Origin: Tenacibaculum sp. SZ-18
GTDB lineage: Bacteria; Bacteroidota; Bacteroidia; Flavobacteriales; Flavobacteriaceae
Direction: 5' to 3'
Assembly: GCF_002813915.1 (NCBI RefSeq)
Contig: NZ_CP019335.1
Span: 2,959,777-3,023,776, forward strand
Length of the DNA: 64,000 bases
Part shown: piece after piece, positions 28,261-39,288 of the stretch
How positions within the stretch are numbered: position 1 is the first letter of the stretch
How the letters are laid out: every line of letters begins with the position of its first letter
Notes under the pieces: generated by a model
The model's input: the letters and a program-made list of their open reading frames with translations, nothing else
Database searches by the model: none
What the model was told of the DNA's origin: nothing
Position numbers and translations under genes: made by a program

Positions 28261-29490
28261 ATGGAAAACCTTCAAGCCGTAAAACAACGATTCGGAATTA
28301 TCGGAAACGATATTCAACTTAACAGAGCTATCGAAAAAGCTATTCGAGTAGCTCCTACGGATATTTCTGTTTTAGTAACCGGTGAAAGTGGAGTGGGAAA
28401 AGAAAATATACCTAAAATAATTCATCAATTATCCCATAGAAAGCACGCTAAATATATTGCTGTTAACTGTGGAGCCATTCCTGAGGGAACAATTGACAGT
28501 GAATTATTTGGTCACGAAAAAGGTGCATTTACAGGAGCAACTCAAACAAGAAAAGGTTATTTTGAAGTTGCTGATGGAGGAACTATTTTTTTAGATGAAG
28601 TTGGTGAACTACCTCTAACAACACAAGTAAGATTGCTTCGTGTTCTTGAGAATGGCGAATTTATCAAAGTTGGATCCTCGCAAGTTCAAAAGACTAATGT
28701 TCGAATTGTTGCTGCAACCAATGTAAAAATGCAAGAAGCAATTAGTAAAGGTAAATTCAGAGAAGATTTATATTACAGGTTAAGCACAATAGAAATTTCA
28801 CTTCCTCCATTAAGAGATCGCGGAAATGACATCCATTTATTATTCAGAAAATTTGCTTCAGATTTTGCTCAAAAAAACAGAATACCTGTTATAAGACTAG
28901 ATGAAAGCGCTAGTAATTTATTGCTGAATTATCGTTTCCCAGGAAATATTCGACAATTAAAAAATATAGCAGAACAAGTTTCTATTATGGAAGAAAACAG
29001 AACAATTTCTCCAGAAATATTATCTCAATATCTTCCTAATAACTCAACGAATAATTTACCTGTTTTAGTTGGGAATAACTCTTCTTCTTCGAGTGATTTT
29101 GCAAATGAAAGAGATATTATGTATAAGATTTTGTTTGATATGCGTAGTGATATTAATGATCTGAAAAAATTAACATTAGACTTAATGCAAAGTGGAAATA
29201 TTCAGGAAGTTCAAGAAGAAAACCGAGGTATTATTCAACGTATTTATAATGATGACGACGTTTCGGAAAGTAATATAGAAGTTGTACAAATACCAGAATC
29301 TGCCTCAGACAATAATTATGATTTTATTGAGACAATAGAAGAACATGAAAACTTATCTTTACAAGAAAAAGAAGTTGAAATGATTAGAAAGTCACTCGAA
29401 AGAAATAAAGGCAAAAGAAAGCTAGCTGCTAAAGAATTAGGTATTTCTGAGAGAACATTATATAGAAAAATCAAACAATACGATTTATAA
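28261..29490 (+). CDS. Sigma-54-interacting AAA+ transcription activator without sensor domain
   Basis: 409 residues from ATG 28261; an earlier TTG abuts the miaB stop but adds only seven unlikely residues. The AAA+ domain (about 15-250) has Walker A GESGVGKE, the sigma-54 contact loop GAFTGA and the Walker B region GGTIFLDEVGEL. A charged linker follows, then a Fis-type helix-turn-helix (KLAAKELGISERTLYRKI). There is no N-terminal receiver, GAF or PAS domain, so activity must be set by amount or partners. Position between miaB and lptE is typical of Flavobacteriaceae. Confidence 0.92.
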   Translation: MENLQAVKQRFGIIGNDIQLNRAIEKAIRVAPTDISVLVTGESGVGKENIPKIIHQLSHRKHAKYIAVNCGAIPEGTIDSELFGHEKGAFTGATQTRKGYFEVADGGTIFLDEVGELPLTTQVRLLRVLENGEFIKVGSSQVQKTNVRIVAATNVKMQEAISKGKFREDLYYRLSTIEISLPPLRDRGNDIHLLFRKFASDFAQKNRIPVIRLDESASNLLLNYRFPGNIRQLKNIAEQVSIMEENRTISPEILSQYLPNNSTNNLPVLVGNNSSSSSDFANERDIMYKILFDMRSDINDLKKLTLDLMQSGNIQEVQEENRGIIQRIYNDDDVSESNIEVVQIPESASDNNYDFIETIEEHENLSLQEKEVEMIRKSLERNKGKRKLAAKELGISERTLYRKIKQYDL

Positions 29491-29524
29491 GAGATTTTGT
29501 AAACTTGTTTACTAAAACTAAAAA

Positions 29525-30028
29525 ATGAAAAAAAAATTCTCACTTTTTGCGTCATTAATTTTGTTAATATCCTTAGGATGCGGATCTTATTCATTCACTG
29601 GAGGAAGCACAGGAAATGCAAAAACTATTCAAGTAAACTTCTTCCCGAACCAAGCCCCTTTAGTAGAGCCATCTTTAAGCCAAAGATTCACGCAAGACCT
29701 GCAAGATTTATTCACAAGACAAACTAACTTAACCTTAGTTAATGCTGGAGGTGACTTACGTTTTGAGGGAGAAATAGTTGGATATAGAATCTCACCTACT
29801 ACAGCAACAGCTAATCAAACTGCCGCACAGAACAGATTGACCATATCGGTAAATGTTCGATTTACGAATGTCTTGAAAGAAGAAGATGACTTCGAACAAC
29901 AGTTCTCATTTTATCATGATTATAATGCAGGAGAACAATTAGCTGGAAGTGTATTAGAAGCTGCTTATGACGAAATTTTACCCAGAATTACACAAGATAT
30001 TTTTAATGCCTCAGTAGCTAAATGGTAA
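29525..30028 (+). CDS. lptE: LPS assembly lipoprotein LptE
   Basis: 167 residues with lipobox LISLGCGSYSF (Cys19). The short alpha/beta fold (IQVNFFPNQAPLVEPSLSQRFTQDL at 37-61, then GEIVGYRISPT) matches the Bacteroidota LptE family, which plugs the LptD barrel at the outer membrane. The next gene overlaps its end by 7 bases, so the pair is translationally coupled. Confidence 0.88.
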   Translation: MKKKFSLFASLILLISLGCGSYSFTGGSTGNAKTIQVNFFPNQAPLVEPSLSQRFTQDLQDLFTRQTNLTLVNAGGDLRFEGEIVGYRISPTTATANQTAAQNRLTISVNVRFTNVLKEEDDFEQQFSFYHDYNAGEQLAGSVLEAAYDEILPRITQDIFNASVAKW

Positions 30029-30720
30029 AAGATAGCTACATATACATCTTAAACAATCCTTCTTTTATAGAGAAACAAGATGCAGGAGAAATAAAAGCCG
30101 TAATTGACAAGTATCCATACTTTCAATCAGCTCGAGCTCTATTTTTAAAAGCTTTAAAAGAACAAGAGAGTTTCAAATATAACAACGAGCTAAAACTAAC
30201 TGCTGCTTATACCACAGATAGGTCTATTCTTTTCAACTTTATAACATCTGAACTTTTTAAAGAAAATGAAAAATCAGACGCGAAAAAAGAAACGAAAAAT
30301 GAGTATTCATCAGTAAATGAATTAGAAAGAGCAAAATCAGATCTCGGAATTGGAGAACCGATAGCTTTCACTAAGAGCGAAACACATTCATTTAATCAAT
30401 GGTTACAAATTTCAAGTGGAACCATAAAAAAAATTATTCCAATTGAGGAAAAGTCACTTCAAGACAACATTATTGATAAATTTATTGCTAATAATCCTAA
30501 AATTTCACGAATTAACAAGAACAGTTTACCAAGTAGCAAAGCTATTGAAACAGTAAAAGAACCTCTGTTAATGACAGAAACTTTAGCTAAAATTTATTTG
30601 GAACAAAAGAAATATGATAACGCAATAAAAGCATACGAAATATTAAGTTTGAAATATCCAGAAAAAAGTACTTTCTTTGCAGACCGTATTAAGAAGATAA
30701 GAATTTTACAAAAATCATAA
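30022..30720 (+). CDS. Conserved protein with C-terminal TPR-like repeat
   Basis: 232 residues. The N-terminal region (ILNNPSFIEKQDAGEIKAV, DKYPYFQSARALFLKAL) is a helical segment typical of a conserved Bacteroidota protein found beside lptE/secG. The C-terminus (LAKIYLEQKKYDNAIKAYEIL) is one clear TPR. No signal peptide. Function unknown; it may link membrane-biogenesis partners. Confidence 0.78.
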   Translation: MVKDSYIYILNNPSFIEKQDAGEIKAVIDKYPYFQSARALFLKALKEQESFKYNNELKLTAAYTTDRSILFNFITSELFKENEKSDAKKETKNEYSSVNELERAKSDLGIGEPIAFTKSETHSFNQWLQISSGTIKKIIPIEEKSLQDNIIDKFIANNPKISRINKNSLPSSKAIETVKEPLLMTETLAKIYLEQKKYDNAIKAYEILSLKYPEKSTFFADRIKKIRILQKS

Positions 30721-30727
30721 TAAAGAC

Positions 30728-31063
30728 ATGTATTTACCAATTTTATTTTTAATAATCATTGTTGCGATTTTTTTAATATTAATCGTTATGGTACAAAACC
30801 CTAAAGGAGGAGGATTATCTTCTACGTTTGGTGGTGGTGGATCAAATATTGGTGGTGTTAAAAACACAAACAGCTTTTTAGATAAAGCTACTTGGACTTT
30901 AGCTATCGCTATGTTTGCTTTAATCTTATTATCTAACTTTACAATTGATAGAGGAAATGCAAACAGTGCTCCAGATTTAAAAAACACATTAGAAGGAGTT
31001 GAAACTACTGCTCCGGCTGCAACCACTACTCCTGATGCAACAACAAAAGATACTGTTCAGTAA
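30728..31063 (+). CDS. secG: Preprotein translocase subunit SecG
   Basis: 111 residues with two membrane helices (about 4-22 and 55-75) and the family glycine-rich loop NPKGGGLSSTFGGGG. The Thr/Ala-rich C-terminal tail is usual in Bacteroidota. Starts 8 bases after the TPR gene; a terminator follows. Confidence 0.93.
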   Translation: MYLPILFLIIIVAIFLILIVMVQNPKGGGLSSTFGGGGSNIGGVKNTNSFLDKATWTLAIAMFALILLSNFTIDRGNANSAPDLKNTLEGVETTAPAATTTPDATTKDTVQ

Positions 31064-31093
31064 TCAAAGTAATTAATAAAATATAATGTACAG

Positions 31094-31125
31094 AATGCCA
31101 TCGATGACACGTTGGCATTTTTTTA
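31094..31125 (+). terminator. Terminator after secG
   Basis: AATGCCA (31094-31100) pairs with TGGCATT (31113-31119), followed by a T-run. Confidence 0.65.
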
Positions 31126-31246
31126 TGTAAAAATTCTAAAGAAATGTCTTCCAAAGAAAAATTGTCAGTTTTAAAGTATTGGCATAGTTTCTGACCTTTT
31201 GAAAACTGAAATTTTAAATACAGATTAATCAAAATTTTTAAATAAA

Positions 31247-31522
31247 ATGGGATTAAACATCAAACCTTTAGCAGATAGAGTTCTAGTAGAACCAGCTGCA
31301 GCTGAAACTACTACAGCATCAGGAATTATAATACCTGATAACGCAAAAGAAAAACCTCAAAAAGGAACTATTGTTGCCATAGGTACTGGTAAAAAAGAGG
31401 AACCTTTAACAGTGAAAGTTGGCGATACAGTATTATATGGTAAATATTCAGGCACTGAACTTAAATTTGAAGGAAAAGATTATCTAATGATGAGAGAGTC
31501 AGACATCATGGCTATCATTTAA
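31247..31522 (+). CDS. groES: Co-chaperonin GroES
   Basis: 91 residues, with [12 protein letters not shown] at the start, the mobile loop [10 protein letters not shown] and YGKYSGTEL. It caps GroEL. GroEL follows 30 bases later. No CIRCE operator was seen upstream. Confidence 0.97.
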   Translation: MGLNIKPLADRVLVEPAAAETTTASGIIIPDNAKEKPQKGTIVAIGTGKKEEPLTVKVGDTVLYGKYSGTELKFEGKDYLMMRESDIMAII

Positions 31523-31539
31523 TTTCAAACTAACTTTAA

Positions 31540-33186
<1,647 letters not shown>

Positions 33187-33205
33187 TCCAAAAATCAATA
33201 TATTT

Positions 33206-33239
33206 AAAAAAGCAATCTCATTTGAGATTGCTTTTTTTT
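33206..33239 (+). terminator. Terminator after groEL
   Basis: AAAAAAGCAATCTC (33206-33219), loop ATTT, GAGATTGCTTTTTT (33224-33237), then more T. Confidence 0.9.
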
Positions 33240-33250
33240 TGACTAATTAT

Positions 33251-33281
33251 CGTTTACTCAACGAAACGACCCGTTTACTCA
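33251..33281 (+). promoter_or_regulatory. Paired direct repeat, possible LytTR-type operator
   Basis: CGTTTACTCA occurs exactly twice, at 33251-33260 and 33272-33281, 21 bases apart start to start. A weak -7 (TAATTTTA, 33311-33318) follows, placing the repeats about 44-74 bases before the probable transcription start. LytTR proteins bind same-face direct repeats with about this spacing. Confidence 0.5.
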
Positions 33282-33342
33282 TTCAAGTCAGGTTTTCAAC
33301 AATTATTTACTAATTTTAAGTAGTTGACCATGAAAACTATAG

Positions 33343-34071
33343 ATGAAAAAACTTCCCTTTCTATTTAGATTATTAGGTATTTATTCAGTATTCCCTGAAG
33401 AGGAAATAAACAATGAAAAAGATACTACATACTTTGAAAACACTCGTCAATTTCCCTTTTTATATTTAAACAAAACTAGCTTCTTAAAAGGAGAAGAATT
33501 TGGGTTTAAAAATTATATTCAAGAACTAAACTCTCAAAACCCTCATCTAACAATAACCAATCATATTACATTATTCAATGAAAAAACAAGCTTAAAACAA
33601 AAAATTGCTCTACATGGATCTGATTCTAAATCAACAAAAATTATGGAAGCTGTTGGAAAAACTGATCGATTTGGCAGACCTGCATTCAGAATATTCCTTG
33701 ATGAATATCATGTTTCACAAAATCATCGAATTTTAGAGCAATTATATTTATATACTAGAAGCGAAACTTTCTGTGGACGTAATTTTGATAAACTGAGTAA
33801 AGAAATACACCTTTACTCTTTATATCCTTCAAGTTATGAGTATAAAAGAACACTATATACTCAAGTAAAAACATCTTTAGATTTTGTCTCGAAGAAACAA
33901 TATTACAAACCTTTTTACTCCTTTTTTACCAATAATACTTACAAAAAATATGGAGATGTATTTTGGGAATCTGATTTACAAATTGAACCATCTTTAAACA
34001 AGACAATTGTAATTCCCGCTCATTTACAAGATAACATTCAGGTCTGCATTAAAGGGATAATGAAATCATAA
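33343..34071 (+). CDS. Internally deleted paralogue of the macroglobulin/plug protein
   Basis: 242 residues. Residues 1-88 align with the start of the next gene's product (FENTRQFPFLYLNKTSFLKGEE against FSNTREIPYLHLNKTSFLQGEE). From about residue 109 (RFGRPAFRIFLDE) it aligns with the last 150 residues of that product. About 570 central residues are missing, yet the frame is open. It has lost the clear signal-peptide end (SVFPEEE in place of FLFSQ). It is most likely a non-functional relic, though it could encode a short secreted protein. Confidence 0.75.
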   Translation: MKKLPFLFRLLGIYSVFPEEEINNEKDTTYFENTRQFPFLYLNKTSFLKGEEFGFKNYIQELNSQNPHLTITNHITLFNEKTSLKQKIALHGSDSKSTKIMEAVGKTDRFGRPAFRIFLDEYHVSQNHRILEQLYLYTRSETFCGRNFDKLSKEIHLYSLYPSSYEYKRTLYTQVKTSLDFVSKKQYYKPFYSFFTNNTYKKYGDVFWESDLQIEPSLNKTIVIPAHLQDNIQVCIKGIMKS

Positions 34072-34133
34072 ATATTAATTTCAAAAAACTAACACTTTAA
34101 GTAAAAAAATATACTAACCAAAAACAAAACGTT

Positions 34134-36563
34134 ATGAACAAAAAATTACTATTACTAATATTGATTACCTTAAATGGATTCTTATTCTCTCAAAATGAAA
34201 TTGATAAAAATTACATTGATTATTTTTCAAATACCCGAGAAATACCTTATCTGCACTTAAATAAAACTAGCTTTTTACAAGGTGAAGAAATTTGGTTTAA
34301 AGCATATATACAAGAACAAAACTCAAATAAGTTACATTCAACCACCACGAATCTTTATGTTTCCATATTTAATGATAAAGCCTTGCTAATTAAACAAAAA
34401 CTGATTCAAATTACTAATGGTGTTGGAAGTGGAAGTTTTCTACTTGACTCTACATATACAGATAGTAAATACTACTTAAAAGCATCTACAAAATGGATGA
34501 AAAACTTCACAGAAGATAATGCTTTCTACCAAAAAATAAAACTTATTAAACAAGTTGAAAATAAAGATAACACCACTGCTCTTGAGCAAGATTTTTATGA
34601 GTTTAAATTATTTCCAGAGGGTGGTCATTATGTTGCTAATACTTTAAATAATATCGGTTTATTAATTAAAGATTATAAGAATAAAGGAGTTAAGATTCAA
34701 AAAGGTACAATCAAAGATTCAAACGGAAATACAATTCGTCATTTCAACACAAACTCTTTAGGAATGAATAGTATCCGATTGTTTCTGAAAGAGAATGATA
34801 TTTATACTTTCTATGCTACTTTAGATAATGGATCAGAAATAAAAGCTGTACTACCAAAACCAGAAAATAAAGGGTTCTCGCTTTTACTAAATAATAGCAA
34901 CTCAAAAAATGTAAGTTTAAACATTATTACAAATAAAGAAACATTAAAAGATTTTGCAGGAAAGGAATTTAGAATTTTAGTTCATAATACGCGTAGTTAC
35001 CGAAATTTCTTGTTTACATTAGATGCTAAGCAAATCAATTATGGTTTAATTTTAAAAGAACATGAAGTAAATCCAGGTATAAATATTATTACCATTTTTA
35101 ATGATCAGAATAAACCTATATTAGAACGTATATTCTTTATTAAATCAGATGATTTATTCCAAGATGTAAAATTAAACTCAATAAAATCACAAAGGAATGA
35201 TTCAATAGCAATTAAATTTTCAAATCCAACTAATGAAAGTATTACTGCGAGTGCATCTTTTCTTCCAATAAATACAGAAGCATATCAACCTGAAAACAAT
35301 ATAATTTCTTCATTTCTTCTTAAACCTTATGTAAAAGGTCGTATCGAAAATGCTGTAAAACTTTTAGGAAAATCGTATAAAGGACAACAACGAGATTTAG
35401 ATCTTCTTCTGCTTACTCAAGGTTGGAGTAAATACAACTGGAATTCAATTTTTAATAATCCACCAAAAACAAATCATACTTTTGAAAATGGAATTGACGT
35501 TACTTTAAATATAAACAAACGTTTGACTTCAAAACAATCGATTGTTTTAACTTCAAAGGAAAATAATCTTGTTCGAATAATTACTCCAACAGAAACTCCA
35601 TGGGTTCTAAAAAACTCTTTTATCAAAAAAAATTCTACCCTAAACCTTGGATTAAGTAGTAATGGAAACTATTTCAAAGTTTTTCCTGCCATCTCTTACT
35701 CTGGTAACACTTTAAATGAAAATATTGACATCTCGCGGTTTCCAACAAATAAAAACTTAAAACTAGAAGTAAGTAACTTTAAATCATTAAAAAGTGAATT
35801 TGAAGCACTAGATGAAGTAGAAGTCACTGCTGTAAGAAATAGAAGAAAAACAAAAAATCAAGATAATATTTATGGTGGGGTAACAATGCTAACAAGCGTA
35901 AAAATGGATAATATTATCGTTGCTTCCGGTGAAACAGTAGTTGACTTTTTAAGATCTAAAAATTACGCAGTAGTAGATAATGAAATAGGAGACTTGACTA
36001 TTGTTCCTCGTGGATTAAACTCTTTAACTGGAATGCAGATTACAGGATTAAATCCAACACCTGAAGGAGGAGATGAAGAAAGTCAACCAGTAGAAAGTGA
36101 AAGTTTTGATAACTTCAGTGAAAGATTTGGACGACCAGCTGTTCGGGTATTTTTAGACGGACAAGAAATATCGCAATCTCTATGGATGCTAGAAATCATT
36201 TATTTAAATACTGTTAAAGAGATATTTTACGGTAGAGATCCGTCAAGGCTAGGTGAACAAATTCATATTTACAGATTAAATCCTACAGAATACCTAGATA
36301 AACGGGCAAATTTCTCAAACATTCAAATACCTGTTGGATTCGCTACTGAAAAAGAATATTATAATCCTATTTATCCATCTTTTACCAATGAAACCTACCA
36401 AAAATATGGTTGTGTTTTTTGGGAACCAACTCTAACTATTAAAGCCAATTCAGATAAAACCATAAAAGTTCCTTTAAACTCACAAAAAGAATTAAACGTT
36501 TATATAGAAGGAATCACAGAATCTGGAAAACTAATTTCGAAGAAAGTGAATTTATCAAAATAA
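34134..36563 (+). CDS. Large secreted macroglobulin-like protein with plug-like domain, paralogue 2
   Basis: 809 residues with a signal peptide (LITLNGFLFSQ). The N-terminal half resembles MG2-type macroglobulin domains found in Bacteroidota proteins (LHLNKTSFLQGEEIWFKAYI). Residues about 565-720 (LDEVEVTAVRNRR, VVDFLRSKNYAVVDNE, VRVFLDGQEIS) resemble a TonB-receptor plug. The 22-strand barrel is absent, so it is not a receptor. It probably sits in the periplasm or on the outer membrane. Function unknown. It is the only copy with a complete plug-like region. Confidence 0.75.
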   Translation: MNKKLLLLILITLNGFLFSQNEIDKNYIDYFSNTREIPYLHLNKTSFLQGEEIWFKAYIQEQNSNKLHSTTTNLYVSIFNDKALLIKQKLIQITNGVGSGSFLLDSTYTDSKYYLKASTKWMKNFTEDNAFYQKIKLIKQVENKDNTTALEQDFYEFKLFPEGGHYVANTLNNIGLLIKDYKNKGVKIQKGTIKDSNGNTIRHFNTNSLGMNSIRLFLKENDIYTFYATLDNGSEIKAVLPKPENKGFSLLLNNSNSKNVSLNIITNKETLKDFAGKEFRILVHNTRSYRNFLFTLDAKQINYGLILKEHEVNPGINIITIFNDQNKPILERIFFIKSDDLFQDVKLNSIKSQRNDSIAIKFSNPTNESITASASFLPINTEAYQPENNIISSFLLKPYVKGRIENAVKLLGKSYKGQQRDLDLLLLTQGWSKYNWNSIFNNPPKTNHTFENGIDVTLNINKRLTSKQSIVLTSKENNLVRIITPTETPWVLKNSFIKKNSTLNLGLSSNGNYFKVFPAISYSGNTLNENIDISRFPTNKNLKLEVSNFKSLKSEFEALDEVEVTAVRNRRKTKNQDNIYGGVTMLTSVKMDNIIVASGETVVDFLRSKNYAVVDNEIGDLTIVPRGLNSLTGMQITGLNPTPEGGDEESQPVESESFDNFSERFGRPAVRVFLDGQEISQSLWMLEIIYLNTVKEIFYGRDPSRLGEQIHIYRLNPTEYLDKRANFSNIQIPVGFATEKEYYNPIYPSFTNETYQKYGCVFWEPTLTIKANSDKTIKVPLNSQKELNVYIEGITESGKLISKKVNLSK

Positions 36564-36587
36564 TTATTCACCTACTAACAACTAAAT

Positions 36588-38870
36588 ATGCACATGACAA
36601 AAAATATTTTAATTATTCTGTTCGGAACACTCATAATTCCTTATTCGATTTTTGCACAGATAAAAATTGACAGTAGCTATGTTAAGTATTTCGAAAATAC
36701 TCGAGAAGTTCCATTTTTACATTTTAATAAAACTAGTTTCTTGCGAGGTGAAGAAATTTGGTTCAAAGCTTATATACAAGAGCAAAACACTCAAAAGTTG
36801 CACCCAACAACTTCAAATTTGTATGTGTCAATATTTAATAAAAACGGCACCTTAAAAGATCAGCAATTAATCCATATTAAAAACGGACTTGGACATGGAA
36901 GTGTATTACTGGATTCAACTTACACAGAACAATATTATCACATCAAAGCATCTACGCGATGGATGAAGAACTTTAATGAAGACAATGCTTTTTATCAAAA
37001 AATAAAGATCATATCTAAAAACGATAAAAAGTATTCAGTTGTACAAAATGAAAAAGATGCTTTTGAATACAAACTATTTCCTGAAGGTGGACATCTAATT
37101 GCAAATGCCATTAACTCTATTGGAATTCTAATAAAAGACAAGAATAACAAAGGACTCAAAATAGAGAAAGGAATTATTAGAGATCAACAAGACAACGTTA
37201 TAAGACAATTCACTACAAATGAATTAGGCATGAACAGCGTTCGGCTTTTTGTAAAAGAAAATGAAATCTATCGTTTTTCTATCCTTCTATCCAACGGGAA
37301 AGAATTGAACGCTTACACACCTAAACCAGATTCGAAAGGAATCACATTAAATGTTGTAAATAAAAATTCAGATAAAGTAGCACTTCATGTTATAAGCAAT
37401 AAAAACACTGTTCGCGAATTGCATGGAAAGCGTTATCGTATCATGATTCATAACACAAGAAAATTTAGAAACTTTTACTTTTCTTTTAATCACACAAAAC
37501 AAAATTATTTCTTACCAATTCCAAAAGAAGAGCTTTTTCCTGGAATTAATATTGTGACCGTTTTTAATGAAGAAGACCAACCTATTACGGAAAGATTAAC
37601 TTACTTACATTCTGAGGAATTGTTTCATGAACTCAAACCTATAGTAAAAAAGGCTTCTCCAGATTCACTAAAGATAACATTTACTAATCCTACCAAAGAT
37701 GTAATCTACTCAAGCGCTTCCTTTCTTCCTTCAACAACAAAAGCATACAATCCTCAAAATAATATTATGAGCGCTTTTATTCTAAAGCCTTACATAAAGG
37801 GTGAAATAGAAGATGTACACTCATTATTTGATCAAAAAAAGGATTCCAAACTAAGAAGACTAGATCTCCTACTTCTTACTCAAGGTTGGAGTAAATACAA
37901 ATGGAATAATATTTTTAATAATCCATCTAAAACAATTTTTCCTTTCGAAAATGGAATCGATTTAACGGCTAAATTTAATTCCTCAATTTCGAGTAAACAA
38001 TCTATACTTTTATTTTCAAAAGAAAATAACTTATTACATACAATTCAACCCAATGAAAATCCTTGGACTTTTAAAAATAGCTTTATAAAGAAAAAATCAA
38101 CTATTGAGTTTGGTGTGAACAAAGACGATAGAATCACTAGAATTGCTCCTGCTCTATCATTTTCAGGAGGCACTTTATTAGACAGGTTAAACAAAGAACA
38201 AGTATCAAACGAAGTTTTTGTAAACGAATTTGAAACCTCTAATTTCAAACCTTTGAAAGGTGAATATGAAACTTTAAATGAAGTTGAAGTTCGAGGAATA
38301 AAAGATAAAAACGTTAAAGAAGATCCAGAAATTGGTGTATACAGAAAAATAGACATGGAAAAAGCTATAACTAACTCTGGAATGGATTTAATAGAATTTA
38401 TAATTTCAAAAACGCCACCATTTAAGCCAATATCAAGAGTAGAATTAAACGGCAGAAATGTGATACGTGAACCTTGGCTCTTAAAGGGAGTATATTTAGA
38501 TCAAGTTAAAAGTGTTCATTATGGAACCGATATACAAGTTGTTCTAGGTCAACCTGCTTATGCTTTTTTTATTTTCACCTACTCCAATATAGAGATGGTT
38601 CGCAAAAATTCTTCTACTAGTAAAATTAAAATGCCGGTTGGTTTTGCAACTGAAAAAGAATATTATTCACCTAAATATCCTTCACTATCAAATGATACAT
38701 TCAAACAATATGGAGCAATATTTTGGAAACCTAAAATTGAATTGGGCTCGGAAACAATTTCTAGTATAACCATTCCAATTTCAATTCAAAGAAATGTTAC
38801 AACTTACATAGAAGGTATTACTTCTTCTGGGAAATTAATATCACAGAAAGTTATTTTAAAAACTGATTAA
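36588..38870 (+). CDS. Large secreted macroglobulin-like protein, paralogue 3
   Basis: 760 residues, alternative ATG two codons in (36594). Same layout as the preceding gene and closely similar along its length (FNKTSFLRGEEIWFKAYIQEQN; C-terminal KMPVGFATEKEYYSP). The plug-like region is about 50 residues shorter and lacks the RGLNSLTG part. It is 24 bases after paralogue 2, so the array is probably one transcript, closed by a strong terminator. Confidence 0.75.
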   Translation: MHMTKNILIILFGTLIIPYSIFAQIKIDSSYVKYFENTREVPFLHFNKTSFLRGEEIWFKAYIQEQNTQKLHPTTSNLYVSIFNKNGTLKDQQLIHIKNGLGHGSVLLDSTYTEQYYHIKASTRWMKNFNEDNAFYQKIKIISKNDKKYSVVQNEKDAFEYKLFPEGGHLIANAINSIGILIKDKNNKGLKIEKGIIRDQQDNVIRQFTTNELGMNSVRLFVKENEIYRFSILLSNGKELNAYTPKPDSKGITLNVVNKNSDKVALHVISNKNTVRELHGKRYRIMIHNTRKFRNFYFSFNHTKQNYFLPIPKEELFPGINIVTVFNEEDQPITERLTYLHSEELFHELKPIVKKASPDSLKITFTNPTKDVIYSSASFLPSTTKAYNPQNNIMSAFILKPYIKGEIEDVHSLFDQKKDSKLRRLDLLLLTQGWSKYKWNNIFNNPSKTIFPFENGIDLTAKFNSSISSKQSILLFSKENNLLHTIQPNENPWTFKNSFIKKKSTIEFGVNKDDRITRIAPALSFSGGTLLDRLNKEQVSNEVFVNEFETSNFKPLKGEYETLNEVEVRGIKDKNVKEDPEIGVYRKIDMEKAITNSGMDLIEFIISKTPPFKPISRVELNGRNVIREPWLLKGVYLDQVKSVHYGTDIQVVLGQPAYAFFIFTYSNIEMVRKNSSTSKIKMPVGFATEKEYYSPKYPSLSNDTFKQYGAIFWKPKIELGSETISSITIPISIQRNVTTYIEGITSSGKLISQKVILKTD

Positions 38871-38872
38871 AC

Positions 38873-38905
38873 AAAAACTCCCAACAAAAAATGTTGGGAG
38901 TTTTT
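38873..38905. terminator. Bidirectional terminator
   Basis: Perfect 14-bp stem, AAAAACTCCCAACA (38873-38886) and TGTTGGGAGTTTTT (38892-38905), 5-base loop, between convergent genes. Confidence 0.92.
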
Positions 38906-38910
38906 GATTC

Positions 38911-39270
38911 TTAGTGATGATTTTTCACTACTTCTTCATCACGATATTTACAACACGGATCTAACTTCCCATAATCTTCGTCAGTCGCTTTTATTTCTTT
39001 AGTATCATGACCTGCTTTAGCCATACTTTGACAAACGGCCTTCTTATTTGTTTTACGCTCATCAATAATAACTGTTAATTGATGATTTTCTAAATTCCAA
39101 CTTGCAAACTTCACTCCTTTTGTATTTAAAGCGGCTTTTTCTATTCGCTTTTTACACATCATACAAACTCCGTCCACTTCTAAAGTGTATTTTGCATTTT
39201 TCTTCTTTTTTTGTGCTTGTCCAGCAAATGCTACCAACACTAAACAAATAATTGTGATAATTTTCTTCAT
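38911..39270 (-). CDS. Secreted heavy-metal-associated (HMA) domain protein
   Basis: 119 residues. Signal peptide ending in AGQAQ, then an HMA fold with metal-binding GVCMMCKKRIE (CxxC, near residue 35) and a C-terminal DPCCKY plus VVKNHH that add further Cys and His. Probably carries Cu(I) or a similar soft metal in the periplasm. It starts 18 bases after the TonB receptor gene. Confidence 0.87.
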   Translation of the reverse strand: MKKIITIICLVLVAFAGQAQKKKKNAKYTLEVDGVCMMCKKRIEKAALNTKGVKFASWNLENHQLTVIIDERKTNKKAVCQSMAKAGHDTKEIKATDEDYGKLDPCCKYRDEEVVKNHH

Positions 39271-39288
39271 AATATTTTAAATTAAGGG

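Noticed and set aside
31120..31246. CIRCE or other heat-shock operator before groES
   Set aside because: Only a 5-base GTCAG/CTGAC inverted match was seen; no CIRCE element.
34134..38870. Annotating the paralogues as TonB-dependent receptors
   Set aside because: Plug-like region only; no beta-barrel follows and proteins are too short.
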